In this document: positions 20,089-31,526 of the stretch, one piece after another
How positions within the stretch are numbered: the stretch's first letter is position 1
Layout of the letters: the number at the start of each line of letters is the position of its first letter
Source: Prorocentrum cordatum
Lineage: Eukaryota > Sar > Dinophyceae > Prorocentrales > Prorocentraceae
Assembly: GCA_963575745.1 (NCBI GenBank)
Contig: CAUYUJ010002114.1
Location: 363,005-427,004 of the forward strand
Direction of reading: 5' to 3'
DNA: 64,000 nucleotides
Notes under the pieces: generated by a model
Seen by the model: only the letters and a program-made list of their open reading frames with translations
Told to the model about the DNA's origin: nothing
The model's database searches: none
Position numbers and translations under genes: made by a program

Positions 20089-22728
20089 ATGTGGGCCGCG
20101 GCTGCGGCTCCAGCGCCTCCCTCGCTCACAGCGGCGCCCTCCGAGGCTGGGGCCGCAGCGGCGGCCCGCATGCCGAGCGATGGCGCCAGCGTCAGCGACT
20201 TCGAGGCCGAGTCCGACGGCTGCGAGGCTTTCCAGGAGGCGGGCGACTCAGAGGTGGAGAGGCCCGAGCGTTGGCCCGACGCGGGCAGCGACGAAGACGT
20301 GATAAACGCGCAGCCCCGCAGGACGACAGTCACGCGGGACTGGGAGTACCGAAGCACAAAGCAACACCACGGTCTCACGGAGGCGCAAGAGCGTCGGCAC
20401 AAAGAACGGGTTGACAGACAGCTCAGGGGCGCGGGCATCACTGACAGCCACAACAGTGCCGCAGTGGCGGCAGAAGAACTCGGCAACTGCTCCTTCGCTG
20501 TCTTCAACTACGGGGAAGACGCTTCGGACCCTCAGGAGAGAGCCGACGAGTGGAACCAGATGAAGAAGTCCCCGACCAACACCGTGGCCGTCACCGAAGC
20601 CACCGACGCCCTCTACGACCACCTCGGGGCTGCAGTGGCGGCCGACGAGACATCGGACCGTGCCGTCCACGACAGACTGGCACATCGGGCAGGCAGGCGT
20701 TTGTTGTGCATCAAAGGGGCCGAGCCGAAAGGCACCCCGCTCCTCGCCATAGACGACAAGAGTGGTTCCGGGATGGCGCTCGTTTGGTGGGAGAAGAAAT
20801 TCCACGGACTTCGCGACAGGCATCGGCGCTACAGCAGGGTCCTGATCTGCAAGGTGTGGCTAGACAGACAGGTCATTGGCCTCGGCGGCGAGTTTAACGT
20901 CCTGGTGATCCACGTGCACAACTCGCTGGCACATTCGAGAAAGGCGAGTAAACGCATCGAGTTCTTCAGATGGTTCGCGGCCTTGCTCGAAACATACAAC
21001 GTCAAGGTTGTGGTGGGGGACTTCAACATGATGAGGTTCGAGACGCTGCGCGAATGCCGCGGTCGCGGCATCGCCGTGGACACGGCGGCCTAGTACACGT
21101 TCAAGCTGATCCCTGGTGCCGTGCCTGCTGCGGACAGCTGCGCGGCGTTCTTTGTGGACTGCCCTGGCAATTACTCCCTGCTGCACCCCCTGGGCGCCCT
21201 GCACGAGAGCTACGGCGGCATCCTGGAGAAGGGTTTCCCCGAAGGGTGCGACAGCTTCAGGGCAAAAGGCCACAGAGGCCTCCCTGGTGGAGAGGCTCCG
21301 GGCTGGCGTTTACACAGTTACACGCCGAGGAGCGCAGGCTGCAGTGGCGGCCAGGAACATAACCGCGTCAAGATTCAAGAAATTCTCCAGCCATCGGACG
21401 AAAGCCTCGCTGAACTGAACCGTGGAGGCATCGTGCAGACGGAACGACGCACCAGGACACAGCAAGGCACTTGCCTGATTACAGTGCGGCAAAAGGCAAT
21501 GGACGTTGAGGTGTGGAAAGGCGTCACTGGGGCCAACAGGCCAGGGTCGCACATGCCTCTGCGTTTCTGCGTGGAGGGGGCGGATGTGCGAACCCGCAAC
21601 GCACGGAACGCGAGGTCGGCCAGATCCTGGGGGAAGCGCTGGGAGAAGCGCAGGTGGAGGGCCAACTCACGGGGAGTGCAGAGCTGCAGTGGCGGCTTCA
21701 GGGGCCCATCCGAAACGGACAGCGAGGAAGCTCCCGCGGCAGCAGCTCCCGCAGCAGAAGCTCCACAAGCAACACCTCCACAAGCAGCGGCTCCCGCGGC
21801 AGCAGCTCCCGCGGCAGCCGCTCCCGCAGCAGCAGCCCCAGCAGCAACCACAGGAGCAGCAACACTACCGCCACCGCCATTGCGCAAAGAAGCTCCCGCA
21901 CCAGCACCATGTCTGGGCGCGGCGCCGCTGGCCCCCCAAGGAGCAGCTCCCGCGCACGCAGTTTCAAACGAAACACCAGCAACAACCCCAGGAGCAGCAC
22001 CACCAGAGAGGCAGCTCTCCAAAGAGCAGCCCCCGCAGCACCAGCTCCAGAAGCAGCCCGAACAGCCGCCCCAGGAGCAGCAGCAAGACCACCGCGGGAT
22101 CCACCTCCAGCTGCAGCCCAGCGCGCAACCAGCAGCGTCCTTTGGTCAGTTCCACCACGGTTTCGCTCCAGGCGGAGGTCGCCCCCCAGCGCGGGCCTCC
22201 GCGGCGGACTTCCAGACGCATCTGCTGGCGTTATCGAAAGCCGCTGTCCAAGATGCGAAAGCGCGCACCTTGGCCGCAGTGGCGGCCTCGTCGGCGAATG
22301 CCGATGGGTCATTGAGGGTGCGCACTGGCCTCGAGGCAACGCCTCCGCCCTGGCAGGGCGAGCAGTGGCCGCCGCCAGGCAACTCCTGGCAGCCCGCAGC
22401 CCAGCAGTTCTGGTGCGACTGGCCGCCTGCGGGGGGCCCTCCACTGCCGCAGATGGCCCAGGAGCAGGGGGCGCAGTCCTCGGGGGGAATGCTCGGACCT
22501 GTCGGCTACGCGGTGCAAGCACCGACGCAGGCCGCAGTGGCGGCCCCCAACCAGATGCCCGACATCGCTGCGATCTTGGCGCGCATGGAATCCCGCATGG
22601 AAAGAATGGAATCCCGCGTGGAAAGAATATAATCCCGCATGGAGGCACTCGTGCGGTCGCGGGAGGCAAATTGGAACACGGGCGACTGGACCAGCGGCTG
22701 GGTCTGGCGCGGCGGCCGCGACCAGTGA
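20089..22728 (+). CDS. Endonuclease/exonuclease/phosphatase (EEP)-like protein, two in-frame stops
   Basis: One frame runs 2.6 kb without an indel, interrupted only by TAG (21091-21093) and TAA (22630-22632). An Ala-rich start leads to a domain with EEP active-site signatures: Asn in FNYG (residue 140), Glu in AVTEATD (170), NVLVIHVHNSLAH, and Asp/Asn in VVVGDFNMM (311 and 313). After the TAG comes YTFKLIPGAVPAADSCAAFF. A long Ala/Pro- and Gln-rich region follows (EAPAAAAPAAEAP and related), then a coiled-coil end of RMESRMERMESRVERI, TAA, SRMEAL, and TGA at 22726-22728. EEP folds are Mg-dependent nucleases, including the endonuclease of non-LTR retrotransposons. No reverse transcriptase was found. 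In remembered relatives the TAG position is Trp (TGG). Hairpin copies lie at 20151, 20457, 20628, 21337, 21682, 22272 and 22530. Start uncertain: 20089 or 20170. Confidence 0.65.
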
Positions 22729-22854
22729 AGGACGGCTGGGCAGGCTGCAGTGGCGGCCTACTTCCTGAGTGGCGTGGTGCTGCACTGACGCGCCTAATTA
22801 CGTACTGCGTCCGCTTGCGTGGTGAGAAAACGGCCCTCCTCTGTTGTCCCTCCC

Positions 22855-23082
22855 TCCTCCTCCTCCTCCTCCTCCTCCTCCTCCTCCTCCCTCCTCCTCC
22901 TCCTCCTCCTCCTCCTCCTCCTCCTCCTCCTCCTCCGCCTCTCCCTCCCTCCCTCCCTCCCTCCCTCCCTCCTCCTCCTCCTCTCCCTCCCTCCGCCTCT
23001 CCACCTAATCCTCCATCCCTCGCATCCCGCTTTGATTCGTTGTTTTCTGTTGTTTGTTTGTTATATCTCTCTCTCTCTCTTT

Positions 23083-23116
<34 letters not shown>

Positions 23117-23166
23117 TGCTCTCTTCCCCATGTCCTTAATTATCTCTCTCTCTCTGTCTCTCTCTT

Positions 23167-23206
<40 letters not shown>

Positions 23207-23265
23207 TTCTTTCTCTCTCTCTTCTCTCTATATCTCTCTCTCTCTCTCTCTCTCTTCCGTTTCTC
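22855..23265. repeat. (CCT)n then (CT)n polypyrimidine tract
   Basis: About 150 bp of CCT, then CCCT units, then about 200 bp of CT with TTT interruptions, on the plus strand. It yields spurious Ser/Leu/Pro frames. Confidence 0.9.
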
Positions 23266-23278
23266 GCTAAATCTATAA

Positions 23279-23372
23279 TTCTGCAACCCCTCTTAGAGGG
23301 GTTGCAGAAAACCTGCAACTCCTCTTAGAGGAGTTGCAGGATGTTCTGCAACTCCTCTTAGATGAGTTGCAG
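23279..23372. repeat. Three tandem palindromes CTGCAACTCCTCTTAGAGG type
   Basis: Units at 23279-23308, 23313-23340 and 23345-23372 each fold on a TTAGA or TTAG centre. The same palindrome is the core of the foldback at 12249-12347. Confidence 0.9.
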
Positions 23373-23394
23373 GGAAAAATGAAATTTCAAATTT

Positions 23395-23460
23395 CAAGTT
23401 TGTATCAGGGCTTTTGGATTAGGGCTATAGGCGAGCCAGGACGCTTCGCTACTGCTTCAC
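23395..23460. repeat. Tail fragment GGGCTATAGGCGAGCCAGG
   Basis: It matches the 3' end of the elements at 47474-47702 and 55975-56204 (GGCTATAGGCGAGCC...ACTGCTTCA). The rest of 23460-23805 holds nothing recognised. Confidence 0.6.
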
Positions 23461-23805
23461 TTTGGCACAACGCGGTGCACCCCTGGCCCCACCGGCGCAG
23501 ATCGCAAACCACATCCCAGCCTAACAGCACCCACTGTATAGTCACCGACCCGCCGCAATCGTGGAGCTAGCGGAGGGGCCCGAAGGACATGTCCAGTGGA
23601 GTGCAGACGAAGATGGCACAGGCCACGAACAGACTTGAACTGACAGGTGCTGATGACAGCTGCTAGCGCAAGGAAAAACGAATGACACATGGGGCGCCTC
23701 CTGCATTTGAGCCATGCCTTCGGTGTCCAGGCTAGGTTTGCAACTCACATAAGCAAATCACAATCCTTCAACGCATGATTATCACTTAAGCGTAGTGTTA
23801 GCTCC

Positions 23806-23938
23806 GGCGGGTCCCCCTACAGGCGGATTGTGGATGAAAAATGAAAAGAACCTCAAAGATATTCAACAATAGTTGTAAACATAGTCCCCAGACTATTTCT
23901 TCAACAATTTTTGAACCTGCTGTAGAGGGACACACCCG
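23806..23938. repeat. Terminal-inverted-repeat element, family A, diverged copy
   Basis: It starts GGCGGGTCCCCCTACAGG and ends CTGTAGAGGGACACACCC, which are inverted. It has an AT-rich interior. Better copies lie at 42373-42522 and 42736-42880. Confidence 0.65.
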
Positions 23939-24102
23939 ACTTAGGCGTAGTGGGCTTCCCTCCTCCACCTGGCAAGTGGGCGCAGAGGTCTCCGCTGCGC
24001 GAGTGGAAGGCTTGGGGACCTCTGGGGGGGAGGCCACCCAGAAGGGGGGGGGATCTGGGGAAACGACTGGAGAAGATGCCGAGGAGAGCCTGGGTCGCGG
24101 GC

Positions 24103-24272
24103 GCGCAAACATGGATTAGCGGTCCATGGATTTGGCGCGCGGTCGCTAAATCCATGGATCGGGGGAGGTGCCCTTCCCAAAATGCGGCCGGTGCCACCTC
24201 GTTCGGCGGCGGACATCCGCGATCTCCCATGGAAACGGGACCCGTCGCTAATCCACCCATGTTTGCGATCGC
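24103..24272. repeat. Foldback element, family C
   Basis: The ends are GCGCAAACATGGATTAGCG and CGCTAATCCACCCATGTTTG, inverted. The interior repeats ATCCATGGATT and includes CGAACGAGG-type sequence. A second copy at 55138-55319 is about 80% alike by eye. No ORF. Confidence 0.75.
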
Positions 24273-24530
24273 CTGACTGGGGAGGTCCACTCACCAGCCG
24301 ACTCCGAGGCCCCCCCCGCCGTCGATACATGAGAACTGCCCAGTCCAACTGATGTTCAAGCCATGTGCTCCTTCGCAGGAGGTGTGCACTGTTTCCCTGT
24401 CGGGCATGGACTGAACCAGCCCACCGCAGACCCGGCTCAGCCAATTCAAGCGTTATTCCGTCGGTGGCAATCCGCACCAGCGTGGGGCTATTCTGGACAA
24501 CCGGTAAGCAAACTGTCTGGCAAGCAAGAT

Positions 24531-24532
24531 AG

Positions 24533-24606
<74 letters not shown>

Positions 24607-24612
24607 AGAGAA
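24531..24612. repeat. (TA)n(GA)n microsatellite
   Basis: About 40 bp of TA followed by about 40 bp of GA. No gene is seen between 24273 and 24882. Confidence 0.9.
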
Positions 24613-24882
24613 AAGCGAAGGCAAGGGCGGCCGCGCGAAGGGTAGAAGGGGAGGGCGCTCAGACGTGGAAGAGCTCCGCGGAGAGCGGGGCAATTTAACA
24701 AAAACAGCTCTGCAGTTTGTTGGGAGGCCTCCCCGGCCTGGCTCGACCAAGATGTCAAGCCACCTCCAGGGCCGCGAGCGGTCCCCCCCAAACATCGGGC
24801 CCAGCCCAGACCTGGCACTGGGTGCTCCTGCTCGATCCGGCGCTCTGGCGGAGCCCCGTTTGAGCTGAGCCCCGTCACAGCA

Positions 24883-25050
24883 GGGGCCCGACCACAAGAA
24901 GCCCACCACGGGAAGCCCAACCCTGGACACCCCGGGACGCTCATTTTGATTCCTGGCGCGTGAGCGCCACGTGCTCCCTGGCCAAGCCGTCGAAGCCCAG
25001 GGAAAACACCCAGGGGCACCCCGGAGGCGAGCAGGGGTGTCTCTTGGCAT
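24883..25050. repeat. Dispersed repeat, family H
   Basis: It begins GGGGCCCGACCACAAGAAG and matches 62346-62515 over about 165 bp with scattered differences (CAACCCTGGACACCC against CAACCCTGAACGCCC). Confidence 0.6.
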
Positions 25051-25424
25051 GGGCCTCGGACACCCAAGCAATTACCTGCCAATCAGCGCCCCTCTAACGG
25101 GGACTCCACTAACGGGTACTTTGGCCGGTGACCCCGCGACCCCAATCCTCCCCGCTGTGGGCGACGCTGCAATGCCAAAAAGAGGCCCTCAAATGGCAAC
25201 TTCCGGCAATTCTCCAAAGCACCCGCTGGTGACTACCCGTGACGGTGCCGCTGCGCCCCGGGGCCCCGAGCGCTCCCCGAGGCGCCCCGGGGGCGGCCTG
25301 CCGAGGCTGAGACCTGGGGGGGCCCGCGGGGCACCCCGGCCTCGGGCCACCCCGAGCTCGGGGCCGACTGCGCGGCCGCGTGCACCGCCGAGTCTGTGCC
25401 ACCCCGTCTCGGGGGGGAAGGCTC

Positions 25425-25461
<37 letters not shown>

Positions 25462-25471
25462 ACGACGACGA

Positions 25472-25515
<44 letters not shown>
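25425..25515. repeat. (ACG)n microsatellite
   Basis: An uninterrupted ACG tract with two AACG insertions. The flanks (25051-25424 and 25516-26017) hold no supported gene. GGGGACGATCAA occurs twice (25619 and 25830) at the edges of a short direct duplication. Confidence 0.85.
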
Positions 25516-25517
<2 letters not shown>

Positions 25518-26017
25518 CGCCAGGCCCCGCCCGGCGCTGCTCTTTGCGGGCGGCGTCGTGGCCGCCGCGTGGGCGCAGGCGGGCACGCTTGGGCGGTGTC
25601 TTCTTGCAGCCACTCCCCTGGGGACGATCAAGAATCAGCGCGCAGAGTGGTTGGCGATTGTACTGGAGGGCAGAAAATCCACCCCGAGAAGAACCACCCC
25701 GACACGCGAGGCCCTTCGGAAACGCGCGCAAAGAAGGCATCGAGCAAGGCAGGGCTGTGTAATAAAGGCCCAGGGCCGCTTAAAAACACCAAATGGCCGG
25801 TCCGGGTGGGTTTTCCTCCCTTGACCCTGGGGACGATCAAACATCAACACGCGGCATGGTTGGCGCCTGCTCGGGCACGCACTGCGCGCGGCAACGGGCC
25901 GAGACATGGTTCCCAAAGGAGTCGAACACGTTCAAGAGTGGGTGGGGCCTCCGATGCCATGTATGATCCACGGCTGGAACCGAAGACGCTGTGCAAGCCA
26001 GCCAGCTTCATGAAGGC

Positions 26018-26257
26018 ATGAGTTGTGTTCTCCCTGCCGTGGTGCGGCTGCGATCTTGGACGTCGGAGCCGATGGCGCAGGCCGACTCGTATCTTCTGCT
26101 GCTGCAGCGGTGGAAGCGAAGAGTACAGCGGCACCGCCATGATCTCGCCGCCTTGGCGAAGAGTAGGAAGAGGCTGCACGGGCAGGGCATGAAGATAGAC
26201 ATGGTATATCGACAAATTCTAGCCAAGGAGGGCACTGGGGACAAAGACTACGAATAG
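26018..26257 (+). CDS. Small basic helical ORF, 79 residues
   Basis: ATG at 26018 to TAG at 26255-26257. The protein (SYLLLLQRWKRRVQRHRHDL, KRLHGQGMKIDMVYRQIL) is amphipathic and basic, with no low-complexity bias, unlike surrounding sequence. It could be a short gene or the last exon of an unseen gene. I do not recognise it. The frame stays open for nine codons upstream of the ATG, so the start could be elsewhere. Confidence 0.35.
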   Translation: MSCVLPAVVRLRSWTSEPMAQADSYLLLLQRWKRRVQRHRHDLAALAKSRKRLHGQGMKIDMVYRQILAKEGTGDKDYE

Positions 26258-26514
26258 GACAAAAGACAATTACCTAAGAACACGGGCTGCGTTAACAAAC
26301 CGCAGACGCACACACTGTTCCTCCGACGCGCTGAACACACGGCGGCGGGCGGGCACAATGAGCAACAATAGGATACATGATAAGCAAACCTACCACCTTG
26401 TGTGGTAGCACGGCATGGTAGCCTTGGGAAGGTCCGAAGGGGACCTCCAAGCAACAAAAACGGAGGTGGCAAAAACATGGGGTGCAAGGAAAACCACGAC
26501 CAACGAACCGTACG

Positions 26515-26616
26515 CAAACACACACACAAACACACACACAGACACACATACACACACAAACAAACAAACACACACAAACAAACACACACACAAACACACA
26601 CACACACACACACACA

Positions 26617-26660
<44 letters not shown>

Positions 26661-26761
26661 TGCACGCACGCGCGCACGCACGCGCGCACGCACACGCGCA
26701 CACACATACATATACACACACGCGCACGCGCACGCACGCACGCACGCACGAGCACGCGCAC

Positions 26762-26794
<33 letters not shown>

Positions 26795-26850
26795 CACGCG
26801 CACACACACACACACACCCACACACACACATACACACACACATTTCGTCG
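26515..26850. repeat. (CA)n/(GCAC)n microsatellite
   Basis: About 330 bp of ACACAC alternating with GCACGCAC. Alternating purine-pyrimidine sequence of this kind can adopt Z-DNA. Confidence 0.9.
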
Positions 26851-27957
26851 GCGGCGAGGCAGAGGCAGTCCGCACCAGCGTGACGCGAATGGGGACGGCA
26901 GCCGAAAAGCGAATTGTCCGGCGTGCAAGAAGAAGGACAGCAGACGAGGGCGGCCGCCTGAGGGGAAGAGGGGAGACCGTACGCACACACAGGCACACGC
27001 ACACACGTTGTGCCAAGCCGGCGATGCGACACCAAGGCCGCGGCGAGCAATAACGGCCCAACGTTGTGAGTGGAAGTCGCTCCGCTTAGAGAGCGGCGAA
27101 TACGAGGAGGAGGAGACGCGTTGACCGCTGTGGAGGCGGCGCGTGCGCAGCGAAGCGGCTGGAGCGCGCACCACCACATGCGGCGGGTGCGCCAGAGGTG
27201 GGACCTGCAAGGGAAATGCGGGCAAGAGAGAGAGAGAGAGGTTGCGGACTGTTGGATGCCTGCACGGGCAAGCCTGGGAGAACGACTCCCCAAAGCCGAA
27301 ACGGAGCGTCGGAAGGCCGACGACGCGGGATCATTCGCGGAGGGGATCGACTAAAGAATTTATGTGCCCGCGAATGAGTTGTTCTGTCATATAGAATGCT
27401 CGATAGAGCTGCGGTTCTGCTGATTCGGCGGAGCCAAACTAACCTTTGGGGCACATCGATTCTGCAGTCGACCCCCTGCTCGAGTCAGGGGCGGAACGCG
27501 CGCAGGCGCGGGGCGCAACGGGCGACCAGCGCGGGGGGGGCGCGCGCGCGGGGCACGATGAATGCGGGGCGGCGGCGAAGAGCCTGCTGGCCGGCACGGA
27601 AGACAAAAACTCGGGGGCGAGGTCCTTGGGGAGGCAAAGTAACCCTGCGCCCCCGATAATAATCTCCTGGGGATGATAAAGTTCGGGGGTCTAGCGGGGA
27701 TAACCAACGATTTTCCGGGCGAAGGTGATGTTATGATGGTGGTGATGATGATGACGATGGCGGTGATGATGATGATGACGCTGGCGATGATGATCCGGGG
27801 CGCTCGTGCAAACTGACCTTGTAGATCTTGGCGCAAGACTGACTCGAGAGATCTCGAGGCTCGCGGCTACAACTTGCCTGCGCAAGAGAGGTCCTTGACG
27901 CTCCTGGCCAAGGAACCTCTGTTGCGCATGGCCTCAAAACCACTCGTCCACGCAGGC
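26851..27957. other. No supported gene
   Basis: It contains a (GA)n run at 27228-27240 and a (GAT)n run at about 27730-27795. Several weak frames are present on both strands, but none has a coherent protein or splice structure. Confidence 0.4.
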
Positions 27958-28356
27958 TCAGCACCCTTTGGAGCCGCCCTTGCGCTGGAGGCACTCGGCG
28001 CGCGCCTGGGCGGCGGCGCTCGCCTCCTCGAAGGCGGCGCGCTGCGGCTCGACCGCCGTGGGGTCCTCGAAGGGCTTGGACTTGATGTTGGCCATGGCCT
28101 TGGCCTTGGCCAAGACGTTGCCGCTGGCCTCCTAGAGCTCGTTGATCCGCTCGTTGCCTCGGGCGCGCGTCGCGCTGATGCTCGCGGGCGCTCGGCGGCC
28201 CTCGCCTCGGATCTCGCGCGCTGCGCGCTCGATCCAGCGACTCGTCCACCGGCCGCAGGGCCAGGCGCCGGCCTGGAACATTTCGCTGCCCAGTTCTCGC
28301 CGGGGCCAACGGCGCCGAGCTAGCGGGGGATCCTCGCGGCGGCCTTGGGGGGCCAC
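27958..28356 (-). CDS. Helical coding fragment with in-frame TAG
   Basis: A frame from 28356 reads ASISATRARGNERINEL, then TAG (28132-28134), then EASGNVLAKAKAMANIKSKP, FEDPTAVEPQRAAFEEASAA and AECLQRKGGSKGC to TGA at 27958-27960. Both sides of the TAG are charged, Ala-rich helix in the same frame, so the stop interrupts a formerly or actually continuous protein. No domain is recognised. It lies just downstream of the 28445-33051 gene on the same strand and may be its continuation or the next gene. Confidence 0.4.
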
Positions 28357-28444
28357 GCGCGAACCCTACCCGCGACTGCTGAGGGGGATGGCGGGGTTCA
28401 TTTCGCTCAGCAGCCCCCGAGAAAAGTGAACCCGACCTCCCCCC

Positions 28445-31121
28445 TCAGCAATCGCGAAGTGCAAGTGTGAGTTCACATGTGGCCGCTTGGGCCTGCTTGG
28501 CGTTCTCGGACGCCCGCTTGAAGGCATCGCGGCACTCCGCAGCGACGCCCCCGCCGATCCTCGAGACCTTGGCTGACGTTGCTACAAGTGCCCCCTGCGC
28601 AGGGTGCCTCCAGGATTCGCTCCAAAACGGATCGACAAACTGGAGGCACCTTGGGGCAGGGGCAATTGCAGCAACCACCGACCTTGAGGTAGGAACAATA
28701 TGCGGGCGCCTCGGAAAGCACGCAGATCAGGACGGGCTCGGCCTTGTCGACTCTCTCGGCCCAGCGCTTCTGCTCCTCGGCTGCTGGGCGGCTGGTTCGT
28801 CCTCGCCTTGGCCCTCTCGAGCCCAGGCGACGGCCGCCGTCGGCTCGACCGCCAGAATGGTCTCGGGATGCCCGCGCGCTCCACGATCTCGCCCAGCAGC
28901 GCGTTCACAGTGCCCAGCTCGAGGGCGTCGCACGTGACGATCTGCTCGCAGGTCATGATCGCGTACTCCTTGGCGAGCTCTGTGCGGCGAGCCAGTCCGG
29001 TCTGGCGCCAATCGAGCTCGTGCGGCTTGGGGAACTTGTAGTCCTCCTCGATCGTGACCTGTGGCGCTCGGGATCACGGGCGCTCGTGAGCCTCCGCCGG
29101 CTTCCGCTTCGTGTCGCTTCCGCCTGCTTCCGTCAGCTCTCCGCCAACTTCCACCGTCTCAGCCGGAAGCAGGCGGGAGCTAACGAGTGCCTGTGAGCCC
29201 CCGAGCCTCGCTGCTCTCGATCTGGGAGATCGCCGCGGTCTCCACCTCGAGGGCGCGCGGGCGGCGCGCGTCCTCGGTGCCCAGCACTCGCCAAACGTCC
29301 TGCACTCTGCCGCGCCTGCCCTCGCGGGCCCCCCCCCCCTCGGCGACGCGCGCCACCTCGCCGTGCCAGGGGGGGGGCCCTCGCAAGCCCTCGTTTTCCG
29401 ATTGACCTTCGCTTGCTTCTTGGCGCCCTTCCCCACTTGTCCTTCTTCGCGTGCTTCTTGACCTTTAACTTATGGGAAAAACTCGTCTTGGCCTTCGGCG
29501 CCCTGCCTATGAACTTCGCCTTGGCCACGCCTTGGCTGAGGTGCTCGAACGAGGCCTCGCCGCCAGCATCGGCCTTCGCGCGCTGCCACCTGCGCCGCAG
29601 CCCGCCTTGGAACTGGCCCGAGAACTTGGGCGCCCACCTGCTCTTGCGAGCACTTGTTCGCGACGCCTTGATCCAATTCTCGAGGGCGCGCGGGAACTAG
29701 ATATCCCTGATCCGTCCCCCTGGCGCTCTGAGCATTTTCTTCTGCTCGTCGGTGAGCTCGAGGTCCAAATCTCGAAGCTCCAGGACAGGGTTCCGCGCCC
29801 TGCTCGCAATCCCTGGGCAAGTCGCCTTGGTGGAAGCAAATCCCGGCGAGGGTGCTCCACTCGGGCACGGGCTGCGCGCCCTCGGGCCGCCTCAGCGCGC
29901 CCTCCAGGCGCTCGCTCGCCAGACCCTGCTCGATGCCGAGGCCAGGCCCGGTGGAGTAGCTCCGCGGCCCCATGCCCGTGACGACCTTGAACTCGCCCTG
30001 CGCTGTCGGCCGGACCGCGAGCACTCGGTTCGCTCGCATCCCTTGGAGCGGCGCGGCGTCCTTGTTCTTCTCGCAGAAGCGGGTGTAGGCCTCGGACGCG
30101 CAGTAGAGGCACTCGTAGGGCCCCCATTGGGTCGGGGATTTGGGCTGCTCCTGTGACTCGGCCTTGGCCCCCTGGATCCAGTCCTGCCCAATTGCCCAAA
30201 ACACCTCGGCCTTGACCTCTCGGGTCGTGGCCTTGAGCGGGCTGCGTTCGCGGGGGTCTGGCCCCTGCAAGAAGCTCGCGGCGTCGGGGGCCAGTGGCGC
30301 GTATACCACATTCTGGAGCTGCGCTCGGAGCGCCACTGCCTCGGCCCACTGGCTCGAGGCAGTCTGCAAACACGAGGCTCTGGCCGCGCTGCTGCTGCGT
30401 GAAGTCGATGGTCCAGGAAGCGACGAGCTCGTCCGTCCAGGCCCTGGGCTGCCCCCGCGCGTCGATGGCCTCGAAGCCCCTCGCGCGTTCCTCCTGAGAG
30501 AACTCGAGCAGAGCGTCGCGCCGGCCCTTGAGCGATGCTCCTAGAGGCTCGCCTGCTCGGAAGCGCTCCGTTTCGCCGTCGCCCCGCTCATAGGCGACGT
30601 CGCGCCGCCAGGCGCCCTCCTCGAGGTTCGCGTCGCTCAATCGGCAATGCCTGCGCAGGGTCGAGGAGCACGCTGCGCTGCTTGGCGGACTTGGGCCCTC
30701 TGCTCGGGTCGAACCAGCCCTCGACTGCGGAGACGCTGATGAGGGTGATCCTGTGCTTGACCCCTACGCTCGAGTAGGTTTGTCCCACTCGGGCCTTCTG
30801 GTCGGGGTGCTCTGCCATGAGCTTGGCCTTCTCGACCTCGAAGGCTGCCTTGTCCTCCTCGCATTGCGTCTCGCGATGCTTGCGGCAAAGGTTATGCAGG
30901 CGTTTCCTGGCGCCTGCGGCGTAGATCTCGTTCTCGTGGATGCGCACTTTCTCCTCGCCCGGGAGCGTGGGCCAGAGCGCGGCGGCGCCCACGACGACCG
31001 CGCTCGCGCTGGCTGACAGCTGGGCGATGGTCTCGAGGCCCCCGACGAAGAGGCTGGAGTCCTCGGAGCCGCCCCTCGCCACCAAGTGCACGAACATACT
31101 GGAAATAAACCAACAGTAGTA

Positions 31122-31210
<89 letters not shown>

Positions 31211-31229
31211 TGTTGTTGTAGTGGTCGTG

Positions 31230-31261
<32 letters not shown>

Positions 31262-31472
31262 CGTAGTAGTAGTAGTTGTAGCGGTAGTTGTAATAGTAAT
31301 AGCTAGTCTGGCTCGTAGTAGTACATGCGAGTAGTAGCGGGAGTTGCGACCAGTAGTAGCTAGTGATATTAGTAGAAGTAGTAGTTACGAGTAGTAACAA
31401 AATAGAAGTAGTAGCCGTTAGTAGTCTAGTATTTGTAGTCATTACTACGAGTTGCTACTACTACCACTACTA

Positions 31473-31526
<54 letters not shown>

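Larger units (their letters stand above)
9697..22758 (+). repeat. Dispersed hairpin motif GCCGC-AGTG-GCGGC, about 26 copies
   Basis: Starts of clear copies: 9697, 10191, 11472, 13661, 13994, 14405, 14903, 15766, 16043, 16522, 16957, 17295, 17832, 18253, 18549, 18941, 19287, 19307, 20151, 20457, 20628, 21337, 21682, 22272, 22530 and 22743. The core is an inverted repeat, CCGC/GCGG, around the loop AGTG, AGCG or AGTT. Arm bases outside the core differ between copies yet pair with each other (TGTCCGC/GCGGACA, GGTCCGC/GCGGACC, CACCGC/GCGGTG, AGCCGC/GCGGCT). Several have GCTGC/GCGGC, which pairs as G-U in RNA. All are in the sense orientation of this gene block. They encode AAVAA, PQWR or RSGG depending on frame, so the conservation is not at protein level. 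Confidence 0.9.

Noticed and set aside
26402-27225. His/Thr and Cys/Val repeat frames over the CA tract
   Set aside because: Pure dinucleotide repeat translated in several frames on both strands.
27425-27445. TTTGGCTC on the minus strand as a spliced-leader relic
   Set aside because: Match limited to about 8 bp with no gene following in that orientation.
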